Of a stretch of 64,000 bases of DNA, positions 53,651-63,009 are shown one piece after another (the stretch's first letter is position 1; each line of letters begins with the position of its first letter). The DNA is taken from positions 466,893,501 through 466,957,500 of the forward strand of contig CM028130.1 in the NCBI GenBank assembly GCA_016271365.2. Reading direction: 5' to 3'. The position numbers were made by a program, and so were the translations under genes. The notes beneath the pieces were generated by a model that was not told the DNA's origin, searched no databases, and worked only from the letters and a program-made list of their open reading frames with translations. The DNA is from Neoceratodus forsteri. Its lineage: Eukaryota > Chordata > Ceratodontiformes > Ceratodontidae.

Positions 53651-54756
53651 CTCATGGACCACCACCTTCTGAACATTCTCTTAGTTCTCAAGCTAACTGA
53701 GAACTTCACAGTTTCACCACCTTCCACTGTAAACATGACAAACTCAGCAGACTGTGTACCAGATCGAAGCAACCCCCCCACCCTCTCCTCTGCAGTAAAT
53801 CTTAATCAACAGGTTTGTAAGGGCAATTCACTTTCTTACGCAGATAAGTTGGTCCAGAAAGACAGACTACCAACCAGACTGAAGTTCTGTAAGCTACCTC
53901 CACATTTGCAACCAAACCCTAAGAAACAGGACTGCAGCAATAGTAGGGAAAGTGGTCAAAGCTCCAACTCAAACCCCTAGCCTCACCAGAACCAGCTTGA
54001 ACTGATGACTTGCAGACACAGTGCCAGGATTACATGCCTCTGAGGTAAGCTCAAGGGACAACGATTTCAGCATGCAAGGCATCATGGGGAACCTTTTTGA
54101 TGTAATTTCCTGCTTTGGCATCATGGAGACTCCTTGAACAGATCGTGGCAACAACACACTTTTCTTGTGGTGCAGGTACTTACAGACACTTTTAATTGCA
54201 AACAATTAATGACTTTCTGGTTTATTCTTTGACTTATAGATACTTTTGTGGTATATTGAGTCTCAGTCTCATAGTAAGAACTTTAAGGTAGTGAAATATA
54301 CGAGCTTACTGTTGTACCCATGCTGCAAGACACTTTCTTGACTCATAGTACAGCATTATGCTCAACCACAATAGATGTCTGGTTTTGCAGCTTTGGAAAA
54401 CTGCTGGCATTCGACAAACTTTGAAATTCAGGACTCTTTATCTTGTTCTAAATGTCACACTTTGCTGATTTCTAAAATGTGTTTTATGATATGTCTACTT
54501 ACATGCTGACACAATACTGCAGCATTGCAATTATTGATATATTTTAATGTTTTTTGAATAGCATACTAGATTTCTTTTGTGGCGTATTCTTGATATCATT
54601 TTTGGGCTGCTCTTTATCAGAAACTAAATATCACAGAGTGATGACCTGATGATACAAGATTTTAGCGATGCAGTGGTGGGGTATAATGGAGAGGTTCTTA
54701 AAACCCCTTTTTTCATGGCTCACATGAGCATGTGCTGATGCCTGTAATTTTCCTGA
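53651..54756 (+). other. L1 ORF1-ORF2 spacer, left part
   Basis: No coding frame or repeat is recognised. By position it is part of the spacer of the plus-strand L1, which is long, as it is in the minus-strand L1 nearby. Confidence 0.4.
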
Positions 54757-56320
54757 CACGGGGGCCCAATTCCAAAAGCACCTAGACTGATGCAAGGTGC
54801 TTGTGTCAAACAACAATGACGTAATTTGCACCTTGCATCATAAATTGTGGCAATCCCTATTCCAAAATGTGATCTGTGTTGGAATGGGAAGCCACTGTGG
54901 CAAATGGGCACTGCGCCACCCTTGCAACCTATATCAAGGTAATCCAGGTCACAAGGAGGCTTGCACCATGGAGGGGCTGCAACATCCCCTTGTTTGGGAT
55001 TCTGAAAGCCCCACCATGGCTAAAGCAAGGGGCTCACATTAGGCCAGCCGAAAGGTGGTCACACCCCGCGCCATTGTCCCACAAGGTGGGAACTGGCAGG
55101 GGGGTTCTGAATGTGGGGTCTGGGGAAAGAAGGGACAGGAGAGTGCTATAGGGGAGTTAGTGAGCAAGTGAGCATGCCAGGGGGGTGATTGGGCACCTGG
55201 CGGGGGTGCCATTATATTAACTTATCATAAGCAATCACCATAATAGTCATATGAATGGCACCCCCACCGGGTGCCAGATCACCCCTCCAGGTATGGTCAC
55301 TTGCTCCCAAACACCCTCTATGGCATCCCCCATGCCCCTTTTGCCCCTGAACCCCTCCTGCTATGCTTTATTGTGTTGCACCAGATGGGGAGGAGTTGGT
55401 TCTCTGTGGCATGTCCCACAGGTGCGTCTATTGTTTGGCGCTAGCCTGAGAGTGCAGTGACTCCTGGGTTTTTGGCACAGAGACCCCCAATTTTACAGAA
55501 TCAGGTGCAGGGCCCCTGATGCACCCAAAGCACCCTGGAGCCCTAGATTGCTACAACTTGCAGTGATCTACAGGCTCTTTTGGAATCAGGCCCATGGTCT
55601 GCATCGGAATGGGAAGCCACTGTGGCAAACGGACACTGCGCCACCCTTGCGACCTACATCAGGGTATGCCAGGTCACAAAGGGGCTTGCACCACAGTGGG
55701 GCTGCAACATACTTTTGTTTGGGATTCTGAAAGCCACACCATGACCATAGCAAGGGGCTCACATTAGACCAGCCAGGAGGTGGTCTACACCCCTTACGTC
55801 ATTGCCCCACAAAGTAGGGAACTGGCAAAGGGGGCTCTGTATGTGGGACCAGGGGGCAGAAGGGACAGTGGAGTGCTATAGGGGCATTGGGGAGGAAGTG
55901 GACATGTGGGGAGTGATGGAACACCCGGCAAGGGTGCCGTTATATTAACTTATCATAAGCAATCACCATAATAGTCATATGAATGGCACCCCCACTGCAT
56001 ACCTGATCACCCTGATGGCATGCCCACTTGCTCCCCAACACCCCCTATGGCATCCCCTATGCCCCTTCTGCCCCTATACCCCTCCTGCTATGCCTTATTG
56101 TGTTGCACCAGATGGGTGGGCTGTTTTCTGCAGCACATCCCGCAGGTGCACCTATTGGTTGGCACTAGTCTGCGAGTGCAACAACTTCCAGGTCTTTGGA
56201 GCAGGGACCCCCAAGTTTACAGAATCAGGCGCAGGGTCCCTAATGCACCCGGAGTACACCGCAGCCTTAGATCACCACAACTTACGCGATCTAAGGGCTC
56301 TTTTGGAATCAGGCCCCGTG
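54757..56320. mobile_element. TIR element with an internal ~735 bp tandem duplication
   Basis: The left end cacgggggcccaattccaaa (54757-) and the right end, reversed, cacggggcctgattccaaaa (56320 backward) are imperfect terminal inverted repeats of about 22 bp. Inside, the segment from ggaatgggaagccactgtgg is present twice (starting 54881 and 55616, offset 735). The right-end sequence (ctcttttggaatcaggccc) occurs both at 55574-55593 and at the true end. Each unit contains a stem of about 45 bp (55169-55213 / 55254-55300 in unit 1) around an AT-rich loop. No transposase is encoded; no target duplication is apparent. The TIR start resembles Harbinger or hAT types but I do not assign it. Confidence 0.75.
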
Positions 56321-57029
56321 AGTTTAGCCTCTTGAATATTTATGATAAGGCAGAATGCATATGACAGAACTCTTGGTGGTATACAGTCCCTTTCAGAATA
56401 TGTCTGCTGAAATGCCTTGTGTCAGAGTGCATGGGAGCTTGAAATGGCTGGACAAACCATTTGCATGGGCAGGATACATAAAATAACAGAGTTACAGTAT
56501 ATTTCTGCTCTCTATGTGGCTGTGATCTGATGTGAACAGGTCCTCAGCCCTAGTAATCAGTACTATTTACAGACACTATTTGTTTCCTATCTACATCTGC
56601 CTACATAATCACCCTGTGATAATTAAGTGAACTTCAGACTTCCCAGTGGTAGTACTAGGTCCTTGGAAAGGCAATTTGAGCTAAAGATATACCACTAACT
56701 AGGCAGATACCTAGAAGGTAATATTTTCTCCTGTATATTTCAGCTTAAAGCCTTACAGTTTAAGCTCAGGCCTGTTTCTGCTCTCTTGGGGAAGTTTTTA
56801 TATAGTCATAGGTATGATATTCTTATACATAGATATGATATTCTTCTTTACTTAGTAATTTCATTGTAAAGTTATTGTTAGTAAGTTTGTGTATTATTAT
56901 AACTTGTTTTCGATACAATTACAGAATTTGTCAATGTTCTGTAGAAAATCTAGTAAGTATCATAAAGGTTTAGTTGTATAATTCTTAAATTATCTATAGG
57001 ACAGACAGCAACACCTTAATTTGTGTTAA
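56321..57029 (+). other. L1 ORF1-ORF2 spacer, right part
   Basis: AT-rich sequence with no recognised coding. Two copies of tatgatattctt lie near 56813-56845. It leads directly into the L1 endonuclease start at about 57040. Confidence 0.4.
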
Positions 57030-58440
57030 GATGGCTATGTAAAACTTTATGTCATGAAACGTCAAGGGGCTTAGCTAGCCAATTAAGTATAAAAAGGTTA
57101 TTTCTCATCTGCAAAGGAAAAAAGCTGACATCATTTTTTTTTTTTTTTACAAGAAACACACTTACTGGCACCTGATGCTGAAAAGCTTAAAAGAGCTTGG
57201 ATTGAACAGGTGGCATTCTCATCATACAGTAGTAAAAAGAGAGGGATTGTCATTATGATACAGAAAGGAGTTAATTTTATGAAGGAATCTTACATTGCAA
57301 ATGTAAATGGGAGATTTCAAATACTAGCAGGTGTATTAAATGGTAAAAAGTTGTTACTTTACGATGTTTATGCTCTCAGCTCCTCACCAGCTTTTTTAGT
57401 GAGTTTATATGCACTTGTCAGGCTTTAAACGCTAAGGAATGGTGGAGGTTTTTTTAATGAAGTCTTTGAAACATAGAAACATAGAATATGACAGCAGATG
57501 GGGATTGTATGATCCATCTAGTCTGCCCATTTATACAGACTTGCTTGGCCTCACTTGTGGGTGCTCTAATATATCTGTCCCAGGCCAGTTTAAATTCCCT
57601 GACTGTCTTTACCCCAAAAAAGAGGGGGGGGGGGGTCGTTTTCCATTTTAGACAGAAGTGATGGCCAACCACAGTGCACCCTTGCCAAATCCAGGGTGGT
57701 GCTGTAAAGAATTGTAAAGGAACTGGGGTTACTAGATATGTGGAGAACAATGAACCCTACTGGGAAGGATTTCTCCTTTTTGTCCTCTAGACATTGGGCT
57801 TACAGTGAAATTGACTTTTTCTAGTTTCTAAGAAAATGGCTAACAACATAGCCTCTGTGCAAATAGAGACCACTATAATATCTGACCATGGGTTAGTTTC
57901 CTGTTTTCTTGTATGGGACAAAGAACAAAAGAGGATTTTTAAATGGAGACTTACCACTTCTCTCCTAAAAATCAAAAACTTCTAATATTTTTTACATAAA
58001 GAGACAGAGGAATGTTTTCCACTTAATGATTCAGGCACAGTATCAAAAGCGTGCTTATGGGATATGTATAAAGCATACATAAGGGGGAGGATTATTAGTT
58101 TTTCAACACACTAAGAAACAGAGAACGCTCTTAAGAAAAAGGAAGATCAATTGTGCCAGTTAGGGAAAAAAAATGTAAAAAAGTCAAATTTAAAGACACT
58201 GAACTCCTTCACAAAATAACAGTACTTAAGGACAAATTTAACAGTCTTTATTTAGAAAAGACAGAGTATGCTTTATTTATGACACAACAAACATACTGAG
58301 AGTCAGGAGAGAGGGGAGGCTTTTAGCTCTTAGACTTAAAAATATACAAAACAGAGGTACTATTGCAGAGACTAAAGATAAGAAGCATTTTGTCAATGCA
58401 GGATGCTTGCCACTGGTATAGAGGCCCTAGGGTACAAGAT
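57030..58440 (+). pseudogene. L1 ORF2 endonuclease and linker, interrupted
   Basis: Near 57050-57165 the translation gives the S-W-N-V-K-G-L-S start and, after a T-run, LQETHLLAPDAEKLKRAWIE. The frame 57210-57428 continues SSYSSKKRGIVIMIQKGVNF and ILAGVLNGKKLLLYDVYA. After the CR1 fragment the frame resumes KELGLLDMWRTMNPTGKDFS, FLSSRHWAYSEIDFF and VQIETTIISDHGLVSCFL, with S-D-H intact. The linker follows (FKWRLTTSLLKIKNF, LWDMYKAYIRGRIISFS, LKNIQNRGTIAETKDKKHF). Several stops are present. Confidence 0.85.
57468..57712 (-). mobile_element. Short 5'-truncated CR1 3' fragment inserted in L1
   Basis: The plus-strand start gaaacatagaaacatagaat, then agcagatggggat and ccatctagtctgcccattta, matches in layout the start of the minus-strand CR1 3' end at 61333 (acatactaacatatg, agcagcaaaaggcc, tctatctaggctgctcg). 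This is the 3' terminus of one CR1 subfamily in reverse. The L1 endonuclease frame is broken exactly over this segment. A run of G lies at about 57624-57635. Confidence 0.7.
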
Positions 58441-58449
58441 GCACTGTGG

Positions 58450-59090
58450 TGCACTTTTGGGGTTATATATTACCAAAGTTAGCAGCCTGCGTCCGTAAAT
58501 TTCAATGCAGGCTCATAGCTTTGTTGTTTTTTAATATTTTTGCCCCAAATTGTCAACATAGCCTTCTTACAACCCCACCTCATGAACAAGTGCAGAGAAA
58601 ATGTTCAGCTTCTGCCTGAAAAGTGATTCATGCAGGGACTGCAAAATCACCTTTCCGGACACAAAAACACATTTAGGCCAGGATTTGAAAAATGACTGCT
58701 GTCACATTCATGAGGTGCTGTAAAGAAATGGCTATGTTGAAAATTTGAGGTAAAATATTGAAAATTACAAAAGTTATGAGCCTGTATTTGCAAAATTCAA
58801 TTTTAGCTCATAACGTTGTTGTTTTTTAATATTTTATGCCAAACTTTCATCATATCCTTCTTATGACCTTACCTCACAAACAAGGGTGGAGAAAATGTTC
58901 AACTCCTGCCCAAAAGGTGGTTTCACACAGCGACCGTGAAATCACCTTTTGGGACAGATGTGCTTAATTTCCCTGCAATTGTTCATGAGGTGGGGTCCCA
59001 AAAGAGGCATGTTGAAAATTTTGGGGAAACATATTCAAAAATGGCCAAGTTATGCGATTAAGTTAAAACCCTATTGAAATACATTCCTCA
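58450..59090. repeat. Second stretch of the ~300 bp palindromic satellite
   Basis: Two units are visible: 'acctcatgaacaagtg..gagaaaatgttcagc' at about 58572 and 'acctcacaaacaaggg..gagaaaatgttcaac' at about 58872, 300 bp apart. The word acatttaggccaggatttga at about 58676 matches the 38.6-40.3 kb satellite. Unit ends face each other as inverted repeats. Confidence 0.8.
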
Positions 59091-59454
59091 GTTCGCAGTC
59101 TGGCTTTGAAGACTGAAGGCATGTCTGTGGTCCAGAGAGGATTACTGAATTGGACCCCAGTGGCTAAGTAAGGACTTGGGGAGTGTGGGGTGGTAGGTGA
59201 TGTGTGAGAAGGTCGGGTGGGGGACTAATGGCGCAATATACATTGACAGTTTCCTTTTTTACAAGGTAAAAAAAGAAAAAATGATGAGGGAGCGTTTCTT
59301 TATTTCACATGGTGACAGCAACACTGGGGGATTGGTCACCCCCAATCCCCAGTGTCAGTGTTATATTTGTGGGGGGTGCTGAGAGGGAAATTTGCATGGG
59401 GGGGACAGTTGTAGGGGCAGCAGCAACAGACATTGATGGATGGTTAATGAATCA
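59091..59454 (+). repeat. Third copy of the 'cagttcgcagtctggctttgaag' module
   Basis: tcagttcgcagtctggcttt and gactgaaggcatgtct (59091-59130) match the modules at 40319 and 41157. The following 'tttccttttttacaaggtaa' and 'gagcgtttctttatttcaca' segments are the counterparts of those modules. Its position directly after the satellite is the same as at 40.3 kb. Confidence 0.65.
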
Positions 59455-59612
59455 AGGGCTTAAAGTGATAGAAAGTGGGGTATTTTAACTCAAGCCATGA
59501 TACTGAGCATGTGCAAATGCATATGCATATTCCTGGAATATGCATATGAATTTGCTCATGTCCGGTATCATGACTTGAGTTTACTACCCCAATTTCTATC
59601 ACTTTAAGCCCT
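59455..59612. repeat. 157 bp near-perfect palindrome
   Basis: Arms at 59455-59533 and 59535-59612 pair with about a dozen mismatches around a single-base centre (attcc t ggaat). Landmarks are agggcttaaagtgatagaaa against tttctatcactttaagccct and gcatatgcatattcc against ggaatatgcatatg. No loop separates the arms. Confidence 0.9.
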
Positions 59613-60401
59613 CATTTCATGTCAGCTTGCACTTTCTTGAGTTCAACTTTTTTCATTAGCATTAATTAGCAGCTTTTTCCCCACAGGAGAAGGGGAGCAG
59701 GTCGGAGATATGACAGGCCAACGGGCTGGGTTGTTGAGATTAAGCTTAATAGGAGTACTGCCTTAGCAGTATATTTGTGCTGTAGTGTCTTGTAGATTGT
59801 GTTTTTTTCCCTCTCTGTTTTTACCCTCAGCTTGCCTTTAACAGGGTCACTGGCTTAAGGATAGCAGGTGATTAGTAAAGCCTCACAGAATACGTTACAG
59901 GGATTGGTTTGTTTTTATCATTACCTTGCTTGATTTGCCCATAGATTTTTTTCCCCCTTAGACTCTCATTTTTCAGGGGGAGGAAGGCATTGGAGAGCAG
60001 CAGCAGCTGAAACTGCAGCAGGGAGAGTCAGTGGTCTGATGGAGTTTCTGACTTACAGGAATAGGAGCTTGCTGATTGTTTTTGGTGAACACCGGAGGCT
60101 ACACTCACTCATCCTCCCCTATCCCACCCACCCCTGGGTTCATCAGCCTTTATAGGCATCAAATAGGACTCAACTTCCTGCAGGCACAGGGGAAGTGAGC
60201 TGAGTACACTTAGTTAAGGCAGACTCATTGAGATACAAACAGCAAGTCAGAGGGGATCTCTTTCAGTAGTGCAGTAGTAGACAGCAAAGGGAAAGAAGAA
60301 GAAAGAGAAAGAAAAGAGAAAAAATGCAGTAGGAGGGGGTATTAGAGAAACAGAAGGAGGTTTAAAGTGGATTAAAGGAGGGGGAGTAGACTGAGCAGAA
60401 C
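59613..60401 (+). other. Probable CR1 5' leader
   Basis: No coding frame. It runs into the CR1 ORF1 on the same strand, and the purine-rich stretch at about 60290-60350 lies just before the ORF1 start. I infer it is the 5' untranslated region of that CR1; the exact 5' end is not defined. Confidence 0.4.
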
Positions 60402-61346
60402 ATGAAGATGCAAGGAGTGGTGCAGTGTAGTGGGTGTGGGGCAGCAGTATTCAGGAGGACATTCTGCGTACTGCGGTGCTGCCCCATATGTAGGCACCTC
60501 TCTGGGCTAAGGGCAGAGATTTCCAGTCTCCAGTCTGAGCTGGCAGGGGTACTGACAACTTTTGCCCCCACCCAGAGGCTACCTTATCCACAGTCACTAC
60601 CACAACAGATGTCTGGGCAGTGGGCTGGCTGGACTATGGTGTGCTCAGGGAGGTTTAGGAAGGGGGGTCAGAGGCACATCCCCATCCGGTCCAACTCAGA
60701 AACTCCTTTGCTGTCCTTGAGGAGTGGAAGAATCACACAAGGGAACCCGAGGTTACAACCAGGGAGAGTGAGAGGGTCCTCCAGGAGGGAGAACCAGGGG
60801 CAGGAGGTACAGGACCCCAAAGGAAGAGAAAACTACTCCTAGTGGGGAACTCAATAGTCTGGGGTATGGATCTGGGCACAGGTAGCGGGGTAGTGAGGGA
60901 GGTCAAGTGCCTTCCAGGAGGCACTTCTCAGAGCGAAAGGGGGTGGATCCAGAAGATCGCTACAGTGATAACATGGGGGACTGGAGTTCATTGTCCACCT
61001 GGGGACAAATGGCCTGGCCAGGGAAGAGACAAGCATACATCAGGTGCAGGGGGACTTTAGGGAGTTAGGATGGTGCCTTGGGGAGGTAGCAAACTCTGTG
61101 ACATTCTCGGAAGTGCTGCCGGTCCAAGGTAGGGGGAGGCTAGGAATCTCTGCATCAGAAAGTTCAACACATGGTTGGAGGGCTGGTGCAGAAAAAAGGG
61201 TTTTTGGCTTCATTGGGGACTGGGGACTCACCTGGAGTGATGTGGGCCTGTACAAGGGGGACGGTTTTCATCTGTCCAGGGAGGGGACAGTGATCTTCAA
61301 CGAAAGGTTTAAATGCTTCCTTGGCAAGCATTTACAAACATACTAA
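60402..61346 (+). pseudogene. CR1 ORF1 (Cys-rich N-terminus, SGNH esterase)
   Basis: The frame 60402-60842 begins MKMQGVVQCSGCGAAVFRRT and has LRCCPICRHL, two C-x2-C pairs, followed by a Leu-rich helix (LRAEISSLQSELAGVL), as in CR1 ORF1p. The esterase follows in other frames: LLVGNSIVWGMDLG (G-D-S has become G-N-S) from about 60836, then VHCPPGDKWPGQGRD (the G-T-N-D block, degraded). The frame 61044-61346 has VTFSEVLPVQGRG, FGFIGDWGLTWSD and LYKGDGFHLSREGT, with the D-x-x-H pair intact. Nucleophile loss and frame changes mean no activity. Confidence 0.85.
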
Positions 61347-62930
61347 CATATGAAAATTGCCAGCAGCAAAAGGCCATCATGGTCTATCTAGGCTGCTCGA
61401 GATTGCAGCTAGCTCCCTATTCAGAAGCTGCCCCACCCCATCCCTTACCTCCCTTTACCCTCCCCTTTGCCCTGTCCCACTCCTTCTTGAAGCATTCCAA
61501 TGTGTTACATGCCACCACCTTAGCTGGTAGTGCGTTCCACTTTGCCACCACCCTCTCCATAAAGAAATGCATCCTCACCTCCCTCCTGAATCTACCCTCC
61601 TTCAATCTCATGTCATGGTTCCTAGTGTCTCTCCCCACCCTCCTCCTGAATAGACCCTCTGTGTCTGTTTTGATTATCCATTTCATATATTTTAAGGTCT
61701 CAATCATGTTCCCCCGTCCCTCCTCTCCTCAAGTGTGTACATGTTTAACTCTCTTAGTCTGACCTCATATGGCAATTCTGCCAAGCCCTGAATCATCTTC
61801 GTTGCCCTACGCTGCACCATCCCCAGCAGCCTAATGTAGGTACAGGTGCCAGTACTGCATGTAGTATTCCAGGTGGGGTCTAACCAGCAATCTGTATAAC
61901 AGTAGAATAAGCTCCCTTCTTCTCGAAGAAACGCCCCTTGTAATGCACCCCAGCATTTTGTTAACCATTGCTGCTGCCTTTCTGCATTGAGCAGAATTGT
62001 TCATCGCTCCCATGATGAGCACCCCCAGGTCCTTCTCCTCTTCTGTTACCTCCAGGTGCACCCCTCCCCCCGATGGTAGCTTCTCCTCAGATTTTTTGTT
62101 CCGAAGTGCAGCACCTTGCATTTTGTTTTTGCATTGAACCCCAGCTGCCATCTGTCAGACCATGCCTCCAGCCTTGTCAGATCCTTCTGAAGCCCCAGCC
62201 ACCCCCCCAAGTTGTCCACCACTGCTCCCATCTTGGTGTCATCAGCAAATAGGCTGATTTTGCTGCTGATACCATCTGAGATGTCTGCAATAAATATGCC
62301 AAACAGCACTGGTCTCAACACAGACTCCTGTGGTACACCATTTGTCACAGGCTTAGTGGCTGAGTATTCCTCACCTACCACCACCCTCTGCTGCCTATCT
62401 TTTTGCCAGTTCTCCACCCACCCCACCAGTTTTGCTCCGGCCCCTGTACCCTGTAGCTTGTTTCCAAGTCTCCCATATGATACTGAATCAAAGGCCTTAC
62501 TGAAGTCTAGGTACAAGACATCCACTGCATTGCCCCCATCAATTTGCCTAGTCACCCAGTCATAGTATTGCACCAGGTTGGTCTGGCATGACCTGCTCTT
62601 GACGAAGCCATGCTGCCTCCCATCCTGCACCCCCTTCACCTCCAGTAGTACCACTAGCCTCTCCTTTAGGATTGTCTCCATTAGCTTCCCCACTATGGAC
62701 ATTAGATTTACTGGCCTATAATTTCCTGGTTCATCCTTGGGTCCACTCTTGTGGAGGGGAACCATGTGAGCCAGTCTCTAGTTCTGCAATATGCATCCTA
62801 TGTCTAGAGATGAATTAAATAAGTCTGCCAAGGGTCCTGCCAGGACCTCTGCCAGCTCCTTCAGCACTCTTGGATGTACTCCATCTGGTCCTGGTGCCTT
62901 GCCTACCTTTAAATTAGCCAAGGGGGGGGG
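61335..62930 (-). mobile_element. 5'-truncated CR1-clade LINE, minus strand, inserted in another CR1
   Basis: The minus strand carries RT (from about 62920) and the C-terminal region, ending at the 3' terminus near 61335. The RT begins abruptly inside the finger domain (NLKVGKAPGPDGVHPRVLKE), so the 5' part is missing, as expected of incomplete reverse transcription. The flanking plus-strand CR1 has its ORF1 end on one side and its ORF2 start on the other. No target duplication is evident. Confidence 0.85.
61417..62930 (-). pseudogene. CR1 ORF2 reverse transcriptase and C-terminal region
   Basis: The frame 62778-62972 holds KAPGPDGVHPRVLKELAEVL. The frame 62046-62765 continues MVPLHKSGPKDEPGNYRPVN, LMSIVGKLMETILKERL, QHGFVKSRSCQTNLVQYYDW and VDVLYLDFSKAFDSVSYGRL (first Asp present). 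GVPQESVLRPVLFGIFI follows, with the conserved G of P-Q-G as Glu, then LFADDTKMG with FADD intact. The frame 61831-62151 gives KDLGVLIMGAMNNSAQCRKA and LILLLYRLLVRPHLEYYMQY. The frame 61417-61707 gives the end (KWNALPAKVVACNTLECFKK). Frameshifts lie near 62100 and 61770. Confidence 0.9.
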
Positions 62931-63009
62931 TGGGTGAATGAGAGCTGGGAGTCTCAAGAAGCCCATCCCCAAAGATTAGAGAGCCCAGAGAATAGGATCA
63001 GGAGGATAA

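Larger units (their letters stand above)
52400..58440 (+). mobile_element. L1-clade LINE, plus strand, broken by three insertions
   Basis: The element has ORF1 pieces (52420-52942 and 53496-53650), a spacer, an ORF2 endonuclease (57040-57430 and 57712-57970) and a linker into RT that stops at about 58440, where the palindromic satellite begins. The three interruptions are a 537 bp insert at 52943-53479, a TIR element at 54757-56320 and a small CR1 fragment at 57468-57712. It has no RT, so it is 3'-truncated or cut by the satellite. Confidence 0.8.

Noticed and set aside
53555..53980. A 141-codon Ser/Pro/Asn-rich frame as a separate gene
   Set aside because: Its start overlaps the L1 ORF1 end in another frame, and the rest has no recognised domain.
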